From Spirochaetales bacterium (lineage in GTDB: Bacteria > Spirochaetota > Spirochaetia > Sphaerochaetales > Sphaerochaetaceae), in assembly GCA_018433865.1 (NCBI GenBank), contig JAHDQJ010000003.1:62001-126000 (forward strand): a stretch of DNA of 64,000 nt, written 5' to 3'. The notes under the pieces were generated by a model. It was not told the origin of the DNA and made no database searches. It worked only from the letters and a program-made list of their open reading frames with translations. Numbering within the stretch: the first letter of the stretch is position 1; every line of letters starts with the position of its first letter. The position numbers and the translations under genes were made by a program. Positions 8,154 through 16,680 of this stretch are shown here, in pieces.

Positions 8154-10634
8154 CTTGAGCAGCTGTTCGAATTTCTTTTTCGTGGCACGAGACAGGAGCG
8201 GTTGGCGTTGCGCGTCGATCTCATCGACAAGCTGTCCGAGCGCATAGAGGGAATTGTCCAGTGCTTCGAATGCGCTCCCATTCGCGCTGAAGCGGTACTG
8301 ACCGTTCCCGTGGGATTCGAGCTGACAGAATCCGAGCATTTCCCGTCGTTTCTTCAGGCGGCAGAACGCACCGATCCATTCCAGATTCTCGACAAGCGTG
8401 GCCGGTTCGGCTGAGCTGAAGGTTCCTGAGGGCGGGGAATCGAGTATTCCCTTCTGTGGCGCAAGCTTTCCGTGCAACTCGAACAGGGTATGAAGTTTGT
8501 CTCCGAAATGGATGTAGTGTCCTTGGAATTCCAAGGCCGCCGCGGTACTCTTCGGTTGCCTTCGCGCACGTTGGTTCGCTGCGGCAAGATAGGCGAGGTC
8601 CTGCAGCGGCACCACCACGATCTTCCGTTTCCCCTTGGGTGCATCGACAAGCGGGTACTGCCTGTCGAAGATCGTGAGCTTCTCTGTCTCTCCCTCTTCC
8701 TGGCGTTTCTCCCTGCGGGTGACCCGTTCCTCACGCTCACGCTTCGGATCGGCTTGGTGCAACCCCCCGAGTCTCTTGCGCAGATCCACGGAGATGCTGT
8801 CGAGCCACTCACGCTTCAGCGGCGAGACGGTACGCGCGTACATGCGGCTGGTCTGGACGATCTCACCGGCAAGGATGTACTGCGGCATTTCCCTGAACCA
8901 AGCGGAACCGGGATGGATGTATATCTGGTCGGCGGTAAGGCTCTTGTATACGTGCCGTTTCTCCTTGATGCAGACGTATTGGAGCAGTCCCGCGGCAAGA
9001 CAGCAGAGATAATCCTTGGTGGTGCCGCCGTTTGAAATGGGGAACCCCATCTCGCTGATGATCTGGGACAATTGCTCCGCGACGTGATGGATCTCTGCCA
9101 TCGATGGATAATCCAGGTACTTCTTCTTGCAGTAGGCCTCGCGCGCCTCGTTCGAGGGAAGCGATCGTACATGACGGTAGATATCGAGGTAGCTGATGAA
9201 ATCGCCCTGTTCCGAGCTGAAGCTCTGATGGGCTTTCCTGGCCTCGTCTTCCTGGCCGGGGGGAAGGATGAACGGAGTCTTCGAGGAGAGGAACGCGACT
9301 GCGATGATCACCTCCTCGATGACCGAAGGATACCGCAGCATCGCTTCGACGAGTACCCTGGCATGCCGGGGAAGGAGGGGGAACCGGACCATGTGCTCCC
9401 CGATGGTGGTCAGGCCGCGATCCGCATCGATCGCATCGATGAACTTGAGTGTCTGTTCGGCGCTCGAGATCGCCCCCGATTTCGGTCGGGTGATGAAGGG
9501 GAACCGCTCATAGTCATAGATGCCGAGTTCGCTCATGCGGAGCACGACCTCCGACAGGTCTGTCCTGAGTATCTCCTCGAGGCCGAATTGCTGGCGTGAT
9601 GCGTAGTCCTCCTTCGCATACAACCGGTAGCAGGTACCCGGAGCGGTTCTTCCTGCGCGACCTGCGCGCTGTTCGCAGGAACTGCGGCTGATGGGGAGGC
9701 TGATCAGGCTGCTGGTGAAATTTTTCTGGTTGTAATAATTGATCTTCGCGACACCGGAGTCGATCACCGTGGTGATGCCGTCGATCGTGACGCTCGTCTC
9801 TGCGATGTTCGTAGCGACCACCACCTTCACTTTCCCCTTGGGTGTGGGAACGAACACCCGTTCCTGTTCTTCCTTGGAGAGACGGCCGAAGAGGGGAAGG
9901 ATCACCAATCGCTTTGCGATCGGGGCTTGCTGGAGCCGTTGCATGCAGAGCTTGATGTCAAACTCCCCGGGGAGGAACACCAAGGCGTCCCCGCTGTCCC
10001 TCTTCATCCGATCGGAGATGATCTGCACGATCGTATCGAAGATCTCGTCGGGTTCGTCGGGATGTTTCAACGGACGGTGGATGATATCCACGGGGTGGAC
10101 CCTCGCGTCGATGCTGATGATCGGAGCATTGTCGAAGAATGAGCTGAACACGGCGGTATTGATGGTGGCCGATGAGACGATGACCTTGAAGTCGGGCCTC
10201 TGTGCGAGCACATGCTTCAACAACCCCAACACGAAGTCGATGTTCAGGCTTCGTTCATGGGCCTCGTCGACGAGCATCACCGAATAGTGGCTGAGCAGAG
10301 GATCCGCCTTCAATTCCATCAAGAGGATGCCGTCGGTCATCACCTTGATCCGTGTGTTGTGTGCAGTGGTGTCGCTGAATCGCATCTTGTAGCCTACGAA
10401 GCCGGCCTCAGCCTCGAGTTGCCGGGTGATGAAGTCGCTCACCGAGAGGGTGGCGATCCTTCGCGGTTGGGTGATTCCTACGATTCCTTGCCGTGTGTAG
10501 TCCGCCTCATGGAGTATGAGGGGGATCTGCGTCGTCTTTCCCGATCCGGTCGGACTTTCCACGACGATGACCTGGTTGGTCTTCAGTGCTTCGAGAATCT
10601 CCTTCCGGTGTTGGTAGACCGGAAGGTGTGTCAT
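8139..10634 (-). CDS. hrpA: DEAH-box RNA helicase, HrpA-like
   Basis: The 831-residue protein has the full DEAH set: ESPTGSGKTTQIP (motif I, near residue 30), TQPRRIA (Ia), DEAHERSLN (II), SSATIN (III), NIAETSVTI and QRAGRAGRTAPG (V/VI), followed by HA2 and OB-fold regions. It unwinds RNA or RNA-protein complexes using ATP. It is much shorter than enterobacterial HrpA (about 1300) because the long C-terminal extension is missing, so function may be closer to HrpB or the DEAH/RHA group in general. It starts 2 nt after the hisS stop and is probably cotranscribed with it. Upstream in-frame extension lies inside hisS and was rejected. Confidence 0.88.
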   Translation of the reverse strand: MTHLPVYQHRKEILEALKTNQVIVVESPTGSGKTTQIPLILHEADYTRQGIVGITQPRRIATLSVSDFITRQLEAEAGFVGYKMRFSDTTAHNTRIKVMTDGILLMELKADPLLSHYSVMLVDEAHERSLNIDFVLGLLKHVLAQRPDFKVIVSSATINTAVFSSFFDNAPIISIDARVHPVDIIHRPLKHPDEPDEIFDTIVQIISDRMKRDSGDALVFLPGEFDIKLCMQRLQQAPIAKRLVILPLFGRLSKEEQERVFVPTPKGKVKVVVATNIAETSVTIDGITTVIDSGVAKINYYNQKNFTSSLISLPISRSSCEQRAGRAGRTAPGTCYRLYAKEDYASRQQFGLEEILRTDLSEVVLRMSELGIYDYERFPFITRPKSGAISSAEQTLKFIDAIDADRGLTTIGEHMVRFPLLPRHARVLVEAMLRYPSVIEEVIIAVAFLSSKTPFILPPGQEDEARKAHQSFSSEQGDFISYLDIYRHVRSLPSNEAREAYCKKKYLDYPSMAEIHHVAEQLSQIISEMGFPISNGGTTKDYLCCLAAGLLQYVCIKEKRHVYKSLTADQIYIHPGSAWFREMPQYILAGEIVQTSRMYARTVSPLKREWLDSISVDLRKRLGGLHQADPKREREERVTRREKRQEEGETEKLTIFDRQYPLVDAPKGKRKIVVVPLQDLAYLAAANQRARRQPKSTAAALEFQGHYIHFGDKLHTLFELHGKLAPQKGILDSPPSGTFSSAEPATLVENLEWIGAFCRLKKRREMLGFCQLESHGNGQYRFSANGSAFEALDNSLYALGQLVDEIDAQRQPLLSRATKKKFEQLLKSFDT

Positions 10635-10636
10635 GG

Positions 10637-11953
10637 TCAACAATCTGTTTTGTTCCTTTTCAAGTGGGAGAGAAGGGACTCGAACGTGAGGTTCCCGATA
10701 TCTTCCCGGGTGGCGAGGCGGCGCAACGTGCACGTGCCGGCTTGCAGGTCTTCCTCGCTCATGATGATGCCGAACGGGATGCCGTTCAGCTCGGCGTACT
10801 TGAATTGCGCTGGAAGTTTCTTCTGGGTGAGGTAGACATCGCACCTGATTCCTTCTCCCCTGAGCCGGTTGGCCAGAAGGTGGTAGCGGTCCTGTGATGC
10901 GACATCCTGGTTGAAAATGATGACATCGCTGCCTGATGCGTCGGTGAACAGCGGATTGCCCAGTTCCTCGAGCGCCGCAAGCAATCGGTCGAGGCCTATG
11001 GAGGAACCGACGCCCGGTAGGTGTTCCTTCGTATAGAGACTGGCGAGGTCGTTGTACCGTCCGCCCGAACAGATCGAACCGATCTGCGGCAAGTCGTCCA
11101 GGAATGTCTCGTAGACGATTCCCGTATAGTAGTCGAGACCGCGGGTGATCGAGGGATCGATCGTGAAGCGGCTCGCGATTCCCAGTTTCTCCAGGTATCC
11201 GAATATCTCGCGCATCCGAGAGGTGTGTTCCGACTCATCTCCTGCGAGCGCGCTGAGCAGGTCGAGCGTATGCGCAGCGCCCTTCGAGGTGTCCGCCTGG
11301 ATGTACTCGAGTATGGATGCCGCGGCATGCTCCGATCCCGTGGTCTCCCGCAAGAGCGAAAAGACTTCGTCCGATCCGATCTTGCGAAGCTTGTCGACGG
11401 TCCTGAGTATCTCGACGGAGTGCTGTTGTTGCCCGATATGTCCGAGGAAAGCATTGAAGAGGCCGCGATGTGCGACACGGATGGAGAACCGATCCAGCCC
11501 GAGCGACTTGAGCGAGGCCTCCATCATCGAGAGAATCTCGAGGTCCGCGGAGGCGGAGTCGACCCCGACGATGTCGAAGTCGCACTGGAAGAATTCCCGG
11601 TAGCGGCCTCTCTGCGGGTTCTCTCCTCTCCACACCTTGGCGATGTGGAACCGCTTGAAGGGGATGGAGACCTCCTGGAGGTGTGCTGCCATGAAACGGG
11701 CGAACGGAACGGTCAGGTCGAACCGGAGCGCGACATCACGTCCCCCATTGTCGGCGAAGTGGAATATCTGCTTGTCGGTCTCACCTCCGCCCTTGCCGAG
11801 CAGCACCTCGGTGTATTCCAACACCGGTGTATCGATCGGTACGAACCCATGCAATGTGAACACGTGCTCCAGGCGGGCCATCACCTGCTTGCGGATGATT
11901 TCCTGGGAGGGGACCGAGTCCCTGAAGCCTTTCAATATCTTGGGTTGGATCAT
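10637..11953 (-). CDS. hisS: Histidyl-tRNA synthetase
   Basis: This class II synthetase (438 residues) charges tRNA-His. Motif 1 region follows KGFRDSVPSQEIIRKQV; motif 2 is FHIAKVWRGENPQRGRYREFFQCDFDIVG, with LRFDLTVPFARF before it; the histidine-specific loop is GLDYYTGIVYET, and motif 3 is GVGSSIGLDRL. The anticodon-binding domain closes the protein. The ATG at 11953 has AGGAG 9 nt upstream and gives MIQPKILKGFRD, the family start. A clear promoter lies at 12002-12030. Confidence 0.95.
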   Translation of the reverse strand: MIQPKILKGFRDSVPSQEIIRKQVMARLEHVFTLHGFVPIDTPVLEYTEVLLGKGGGETDKQIFHFADNGGRDVALRFDLTVPFARFMAAHLQEVSIPFKRFHIAKVWRGENPQRGRYREFFQCDFDIVGVDSASADLEILSMMEASLKSLGLDRFSIRVAHRGLFNAFLGHIGQQQHSVEILRTVDKLRKIGSDEVFSLLRETTGSEHAAASILEYIQADTSKGAAHTLDLLSALAGDESEHTSRMREIFGYLEKLGIASRFTIDPSITRGLDYYTGIVYETFLDDLPQIGSICSGGRYNDLASLYTKEHLPGVGSSIGLDRLLAALEELGNPLFTDASGSDVIIFNQDVASQDRYHLLANRLRGEGIRCDVYLTQKKLPAQFKYAELNGIPFGIIMSEEDLQAGTCTLRRLATREDIGNLTFESLLSHLKRNKTDC

Positions 11954-12001
11954 GCGAAACCGCTCCTGTTGCATTTTTGGATGAGATGGTATACACAATG
12001 T

Positions 12002-12030
12002 AGTGTAAACAAATCCCCGGGAAACTGCAA
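12002..12030 (-). promoter_or_regulatory. Promoter for hisS-hrpA
   Basis: On the minus strand TTGCAG (12025-12030), a 17-nt spacer and TACACT (12002-12007) give a predicted start near 11995 and a leader of about 40 nt. It overlaps the upstream region of the divergent pcnB. Confidence 0.5.
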
Positions 12031-12051
12031 TAAGCCGGACGGTACGCACTG

Positions 12052-13278
12052 ATGCTGACACGCTACAAGAAAGAACAAGATGGGTCGAATGTCCCGGTCG
12101 CGCAGATCTATTCGGCGAAGGAACATGCCATCGACTCCCGCTCCATCGATCTCGACGCCATCTGGGCTATCCGGAAATTGAAACAGTCCGGAGCCGAGGC
12201 ATACGTCGTCGGAGGCGCGGTACGTGATCTCCTGCTCGGCAGGAAACCGAAGGATTTCGACATCAGCACTTCCGCCACGCCACGACAGGTGCAGAAGCTC
12301 TTCTGGAACGCCCGTATCATCGGAAAGCGGTTCAAGCTGGTGCATCTCGTGTTCAAGGACAAGATTCTCGAGGTCTCGACCTTCCGTTCGGGAGACGACG
12401 GAGAGGCCGAAGGGAGTTCCATTTACGGAACGATCGAGCAGGATGCGAAACGGCGCGACTTCTCGGTCAATTCGCTCTATTATGATCCGACCGACGGGCA
12501 GTTGATCGATTTCAACCATGCGATGCAGGACATCAAGAGAAAAAGGATCCGCTCGATCTTGCCGTTGCCCGGTTCGTTCAGCGAGGATCCCGTGCGCATG
12601 ATCCGGGCGATCAAGTACTCGGTGACCACCTCCTTCGCCTTGCAGTTCGACATCAGGCGTGCCATACGCAAGAGCGCCGGGGAACTTGCACGGGTCTCGA
12701 GCTCACGGTTGACCGAGGAGGTTTCCAAGATTCTTTCCTCAGGGGACTCGGCGAAGATTTTCCGTGAGCTGCAGCGGTACAAGCTCATGGTCTTCCTGCT
12801 CCCGTGCGTCAGCGTGTGCACCAGGATGCAGGATGTGTACGATTCGCTCGAGGAACTCGATGCGAAGGTCAGGGAGGCCAAGCAGTCGGCCGACACGGTT
12901 GACGAGACGCTGAAGGGCGAGATGATCGCGGCACTTGTCCGTGCGATCATCGTGTGGCCAGAGCACGATTTGTCACCGGAAGATGCGTTCAAGGAGGTCT
13001 ACGGGCAGGTGAAGACCCTGATCAGCCCGATGACGCCTCCGAACTACGATGTGGAGCACGCTGCGGTGATCCTCCTGGACTCGCGTGACGTGAGCGTGCC
13101 GAAGCACTGTCTCCGGGCACGCCGTCCGATGCGACAGCCGGGGACCATGGGGTTCAAGACGAAACCGCAGAAAGGGGCGGATCAGGGGCGAAAGGTCCGC
13201 AAGGGACAGACGGCCTCCATCGCGACGAAACGGAGACGGCGGAGAAATCCTGTGGCACAGCCGAAAGAGGGCGCCTGA
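12052..13278 (+). CDS. pcnB: Poly(A) polymerase, PcnB-like
   Basis: The 408-residue protein has the class II nucleotidyltransferase head VVGGAVRDLLLGRKPKDFDISTSATPRQVQKLF, then SIYGTIEQDAKRRDFSVNSLYY and EDPVRMIRAIKY, the form typical of PcnB rather than CCA enzymes. It would add 3' A tails that promote RNA decay. The C-terminus (about 370-408) is very basic (KRRRRRN), a likely RNA-binding tail as in other PcnB proteins. No strong Shine-Dalgarno is seen before ATG 12052, so the start is less certain than the domain call. It converges on the P-loop gene, with 6 nt between stops. Confidence 0.87.
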   Translation: MLTRYKKEQDGSNVPVAQIYSAKEHAIDSRSIDLDAIWAIRKLKQSGAEAYVVGGAVRDLLLGRKPKDFDISTSATPRQVQKLFWNARIIGKRFKLVHLVFKDKILEVSTFRSGDDGEAEGSSIYGTIEQDAKRRDFSVNSLYYDPTDGQLIDFNHAMQDIKRKRIRSILPLPGSFSEDPVRMIRAIKYSVTTSFALQFDIRRAIRKSAGELARVSSSRLTEEVSKILSSGDSAKIFRELQRYKLMVFLLPCVSVCTRMQDVYDSLEELDAKVREAKQSADTVDETLKGEMIAALVRAIIVWPEHDLSPEDAFKEVYGQVKTLISPMTPPNYDVEHAAVILLDSRDVSVPKHCLRARRPMRQPGTMGFKTKPQKGADQGRKVRKGQTASIATKRRRRRNPVAQPKEGA

Positions 13279-13290
13279 ACAGAATCAGGC
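13273..13290. terminator. Small hairpin containing both convergent stop codons
   Basis: A perfect 6-bp stem (GCCTGA / TCAGGC) with a 6-nt loop sits at the pcnB/P-loop junction; each arm contains the stop codon of one gene. There is no T-run on either side, so termination function is uncertain. Confidence 0.25.
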
Positions 13291-14103
13291 CCACTCTTCG
13301 ATCTCGATGTTCACTCCGCTGACGAATATGCTCCCGTATTTTTCCAATGAATCGGCAATGTATTCCTGCAACTCGGCCAAGGTGGTGGATATCTGGTGCT
13401 TGAATGGCACGCGCAGCTTCACCGTGAGATTGTAACCTTCCGGCTCGACCTTCATCGTGACTTTCCGCACCTTGATCATGTTATCGAACTCATCCAGACA
13501 ATGGATCACCATCTGGGTGAGCGCGGCTTCGCTCATCGTGATTTTCCCATACTTGCTGAACTCGGGACGGACGATCGTCTTCTCGAACGCACGTTGCTTT
13601 TTCCAGGGGAATCCCGCCTTGTTCTTGAAGAATACCCGCATGGAATCATAGACGATCTGCGGGTAGTTGCGCGTGATCTCGATCGAAGGAACGGGAATGA
13701 CATGCTTGCCTTCGGAGAACCGGATCCGCATCGCGGTCTCGATCTCCTCCTTGGACGCGATGTCCTCGATGCGGAAGATCCTCTCGGGTTCGGGAAGCTT
13801 GAGACGGGCGGCAATCCTGTGTACCATCTTCTCCGAGGTCCCGATGATCAGCAGCCGGTGATACTTTTCATTCTGGAGCGCACTCATCGTTTCTCGCTGG
13901 TGATCGTCCTCGTCGAAGAGGGCGGTACGAACCGCAGTGAGGAAATTCTGCTCTCGCTTCGCCGAACGGCCGGCGATGATCCTGTCGCCCTTGATGAGCA
14001 GTCCGTCGTCGATGATGAGATCGATGTTATGCTTCTGGGCGACCAGTTTCGAGCGAAAACTCTTGCCCGTGCCGCTCTTGCCGACAAGCGCGTAGACTTT
14101 CAC
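13285..14103 (-). CDS. P-loop ATP-binding protein with Asp23/Gls24-like C-terminus
   Basis: From the chosen GTG the product (272 residues) begins with a beta strand and P-loop, KVYALVGKSGTGKSF, then LIIDDGLLIKGDRIIAG. Its last 85 residues (SEAALTQMVIHCLDEFDNMIKVRKVTMKVEPEGYN onward) resemble the Asp23/Gls24 (YloU) fold. Function is unknown. GTG 14103 is preferred over ATG 14145: it has GGAAG 9 nt upstream, it places the P-loop at the N-terminus, and the intervening 14 codons (ATA, TTT, TTA, AAA) look unlike the genome's usage. A promoter-like pair lies upstream at 14153-14181, overlapping the rnf promoter on the other strand. Confidence 0.7.
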   Translation of the reverse strand: MKVYALVGKSGTGKSFRSKLVAQKHNIDLIIDDGLLIKGDRIIAGRSAKREQNFLTAVRTALFDEDDHQRETMSALQNEKYHRLLIIGTSEKMVHRIAARLKLPEPERIFRIEDIASKEEIETAMRIRFSEGKHVIPVPSIEITRNYPQIVYDSMRVFFKNKAGFPWKKQRAFEKTIVRPEFSKYGKITMSEAALTQMVIHCLDEFDNMIKVRKVTMKVEPEGYNLTVKLRVPFKHQISTTLAELQEYIADSLEKYGSIFVSGVNIEIEEWA

Positions 14104-14146
14104 CCCTTTTAACTTCCAAAAAGCATAACGGAATATGCGGTTCATA

Positions 14147-14174
14147 TTTACTGTTATACCGTTTTTCCTATAAT
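14147..14174 (+). promoter_or_regulatory. Promoter for the rnf operon
   Basis: TTTACT (14147-14152), a 16-nt spacer and a perfect -10 TATAAT (14169-14174). The predicted start near 14181 leaves about 80 nt of leader before the rnfC ATG at 14263. Confidence 0.55.
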
Positions 14175-14181
14175 ATATGAA
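14153..14181 (-). promoter_or_regulatory. Candidate promoter for the P-loop gene
   Basis: On the minus strand TTCATA (14176-14181), a 17-nt spacer and TATAAC (14153-14158). It occupies the same DNA as the rnf promoter on the plus strand. Confidence 0.35.
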
Positions 14182-14262
14182 GACGTTTGAACGATGATGA
14201 TGACAAATCCCTTTTCGAGGGAGAGCTTTCATCGTGTCTTGACCACAAAGGAGTACCACGGA

Positions 14263-15573
14263 ATGGAGAGATTACCGACATTCAGCAAGGGAGGAGTCCA
14301 TCCCGATGACAAGAAGGCATTGAGCAACAACCAAGCGATCCAGCGGTTGCCGGTTCCCTCCGAACTGGTGTTGCCGCTCTCGCAGCATCTCGGGGCTCCC
14401 GCTTCTCCGTTGAAACAGAAAGGTGACATGGTGGTTGCAGGAGAAAAGATCGGGAAGGCTTCCTCGTTCATCTCTGCCGATGTCCATTGTCCGGTGAACG
14501 GAACGATCACGGACCTGCGCAAGGTCGTCCTGGCCAACAGTGTGGTCACCGACGCGTTCGTGATCACTCCCGATGCTTCGAATCCTCTTGGCGAGTGGCC
14601 GGAACAACCGTATGACGCGCTCTCGCCGGAAGAACTGCTCGCCATCGTCAAGGACATGGGAGTGGTGGGAACCGGAGGGGCGACCTTCCCGACCCATGTG
14701 AAGCTCTCGGTTCCCAAGGGAAGGACGGTCGACGCGCTCGTGGTGAACGGAGTCGAGTGCGAACCGTACCTGACTGCCGATCACCGGCTGATGCTCGAGG
14801 AAACCGAGAGGGTCCTGCGCGGCATCATGATCGTAGCGAAGATCACCGGTCCGAAGCGGATCATCATCGGAGTGGAGAACAACAAGAAGGATGCAATCGC
14901 CATGCTGCGGCAGGAGATCGCCAGGCTGGGTTTCCCGATCACCGTGATGGCCCTGCGGGTGAAGTACCCGCAAGGGGATGAGAAGCAGTTGCTCAAGGCG
15001 ACGATCAAGCGCGAGATTCCCTCGGGGAAACTTCCGCTCGATGTCGGTGCGGTGGTGCTCAATGTCGGGACCTCGTTCGCCATCTACGAAGCGGTCGCGA
15101 TGCGCAAGCCCCTGATCGACCGGGTGGTCACCATCAGCGGCGAAGCGATGAAAGAGAAGAAGAACCTGCGGGTGCTTCTCGGCAGCAAGGTCGCAGACCT
15201 GATCGCATTCGCCGGCGGGCTCGATCATGAACCCGACAAATTCATCAGCGGAGGCCCGATGATGGGCTTCGCATTCCATGACGACCAGATTCCAGTGATC
15301 AAAGGCACCAGCGGTATCCTCGCACTGGACAAGGAACCGTCTGCGAAGGCTCCGACGACCCCGTGCATCTCCTGCGGGAGGTGCGTGGCCGCGTGTCCGA
15401 TGGGTCTTCAGCCGACAAAGCTCTACAGACTTATCGAACACCGCGACTATGAGCGGGCCATGGCGATGAACCTCATGGACTGCAAGGAGTGCGGTTGCTG
15501 CTCCTATTCCTGCCCAGCCCATTTGCCGCTGGTGCATGGCATGAAGCTTGGAAAACGACTGGGGAGGAAGTAA
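14263..15573 (+). CDS. rnfC: Rnf complex subunit C (NADH/Fe-S subunit)
   Basis: RnfC is the peripheral subunit that binds NAD(H) and FMN and passes electrons through two 4Fe-4S clusters. The product (436 residues) starts MERLPTFSKGGVHPDDKK, the family N-terminus; VGTGGATFPTHVKLS and VVNGVECEPYLTADHRLM form the Complex I 51-kDa-like fold. Cluster motifs are CISCGRCVAACP (from residue 368) and CKECGCCSYSCP (from residue 407). ATG 14263 has AAAGGAG 9 nt upstream; the longer frame to 14194 adds an unconserved tail. The stop abuts the rnfD start. Confidence 0.95.
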   Translation: MERLPTFSKGGVHPDDKKALSNNQAIQRLPVPSELVLPLSQHLGAPASPLKQKGDMVVAGEKIGKASSFISADVHCPVNGTITDLRKVVLANSVVTDAFVITPDASNPLGEWPEQPYDALSPEELLAIVKDMGVVGTGGATFPTHVKLSVPKGRTVDALVVNGVECEPYLTADHRLMLEETERVLRGIMIVAKITGPKRIIIGVENNKKDAIAMLRQEIARLGFPITVMALRVKYPQGDEKQLLKATIKREIPSGKLPLDVGAVVLNVGTSFAIYEAVAMRKPLIDRVVTISGEAMKEKKNLRVLLGSKVADLIAFAGGLDHEPDKFISGGPMMGFAFHDDQIPVIKGTSGILALDKEPSAKAPTTPCISCGRCVAACPMGLQPTKLYRLIEHRDYERAMAMNLMDCKECGCCSYSCPAHLPLVHGMKLGKRLGRK

Positions 15574-16680
15574 ATGGACGTACCGAAGACAATCGTCTCG
15601 TCATCACCGCACCTGCATGCCCGTTCGAGCACCGCATCGATCATGTGGGACGTCTCGATCGCGTTGGCTCCCGCCGCATTGTGGGGAGTCTACGTGTTCG
15701 GCTTGCGCGCGCTCGCCGTACTGCTTGTCTCGATCGCCTCATCGGTTCTGGTCGAGTATCTGCTGAACAGATTCAGCAAGGAATCTACCCTTGCCGACGG
15801 TTCCGCATTCCTCACCGGACTGCTCATCGGCATGAACATGCCTCCTGATGCAGCGTTCGCCGTTCCGGTGATCGCCTCCGCATTCGCCATGTTCGTCGTC
15901 AAGTGGACCTTCGGCGGCTTGGGTGCCAACTGGATCAACCCTGCGCTCGCCGGGAGGGTGTTCGTGTTCTTCTCCTTCACCGGTTTGATGAACACCTATC
16001 GGCTTCCACGCACCCTCGGATCGGTCGATGCCCTCGGCTCCGCGTCCATGCTCACCGAAATGAAGCTTGCGATCGGGGAGGGGACCGTCGAACAGCTCTC
16101 ATCCGCCGGGATACTGGCAAGTCTCGATTACCCGTTCACCAGCTTTGCCGGTTCGGTGAGCTCCTGGTTCCAAGAGGTGCTCGGCATCACCTTGTCCCCC
16201 TATACGGTCGATGCATTCTTCGGGAACATCTCCGGATGCATCGGCGAGGTCTCCGCATTCCTGCTACTCGCCGGCGCGGCCTACCTGTTCATCAGGAAAG
16301 TGATCACCTGGCAGATTCCCGTCACCTTCCTCGCCACGTTCAGCCTGCTTGCGTGGATCTTCGGGGGGGTACGCAACGGACTCGGCCTGTTCCAGGGCGA
16401 TTTCGTCTTGCAGCTGTTCAGCGGCGGCATGATCCTCGGTGCCTTCTTCATGGCCACCGACATGGTCACCAGTCCGACCACCTCGAAGGGGATGCTCATC
16501 TTCGGCGCGGGGATCGGATTCTTTGCATTCCTGCTGCGATACTTCGGCTCATTGCCTGAATCGGTATCGCTCGCGATCATCGTGATGAACATTTTCGTAC
16601 CGACCATCGACCGGTACATCCTGCCGAAACGCTTCGGCGAAGTGATCGTCGAACCGAAGAAGAAGGAGGCGAAGGCATGA
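15574..16680 (+). CDS. rnfD: Rnf complex subunit D (membrane flavoprotein)
   Basis: RnfD is an integral membrane subunit related to NqrB. The 368-residue product has about nine hydrophobic segments and the FMATDMVTSPTTSKG signature. The family carries covalent FMN on the last residue of a DxxSxAT-type motif; here the best match is D152-ALGSAS158, so the acceptor position is Ser instead of Thr. ATG follows the rnfC TAA directly, and the 3' end overlaps rnfG as ATGA. Confidence 0.93.
   Translation: MDVPKTIVSSSPHLHARSSTASIMWDVSIALAPAALWGVYVFGLRALAVLLVSIASSVLVEYLLNRFSKESTLADGSAFLTGLLIGMNMPPDAAFAVPVIASAFAMFVVKWTFGGLGANWINPALAGRVFVFFSFTGLMNTYRLPRTLGSVDALGSASMLTEMKLAIGEGTVEQLSSAGILASLDYPFTSFAGSVSSWFQEVLGITLSPYTVDAFFGNISGCIGEVSAFLLLAGAAYLFIRKVITWQIPVTFLATFSLLAWIFGGVRNGLGLFQGDFVLQLFSGGMILGAFFMATDMVTSPTTSKGMLIFGAGIGFFAFLLRYFGSLPESVSLAIIVMNIFVPTIDRYILPKRFGEVIVEPKKKEAKA

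Noticed and set aside
10635-10844. N-terminal extension of the helicase
   Set aside because: It overlaps hisS coding sequence; MTHLPVYQHRKEI at 10634 fits the helicase family start.
14104-14145. Leaderless ATG start (14145) for the P-loop protein
   Set aside because: TATAAC does end 7 nt upstream, but the extra 14 codons look non-coding and GTG 14103 has a well-placed GGAAG.
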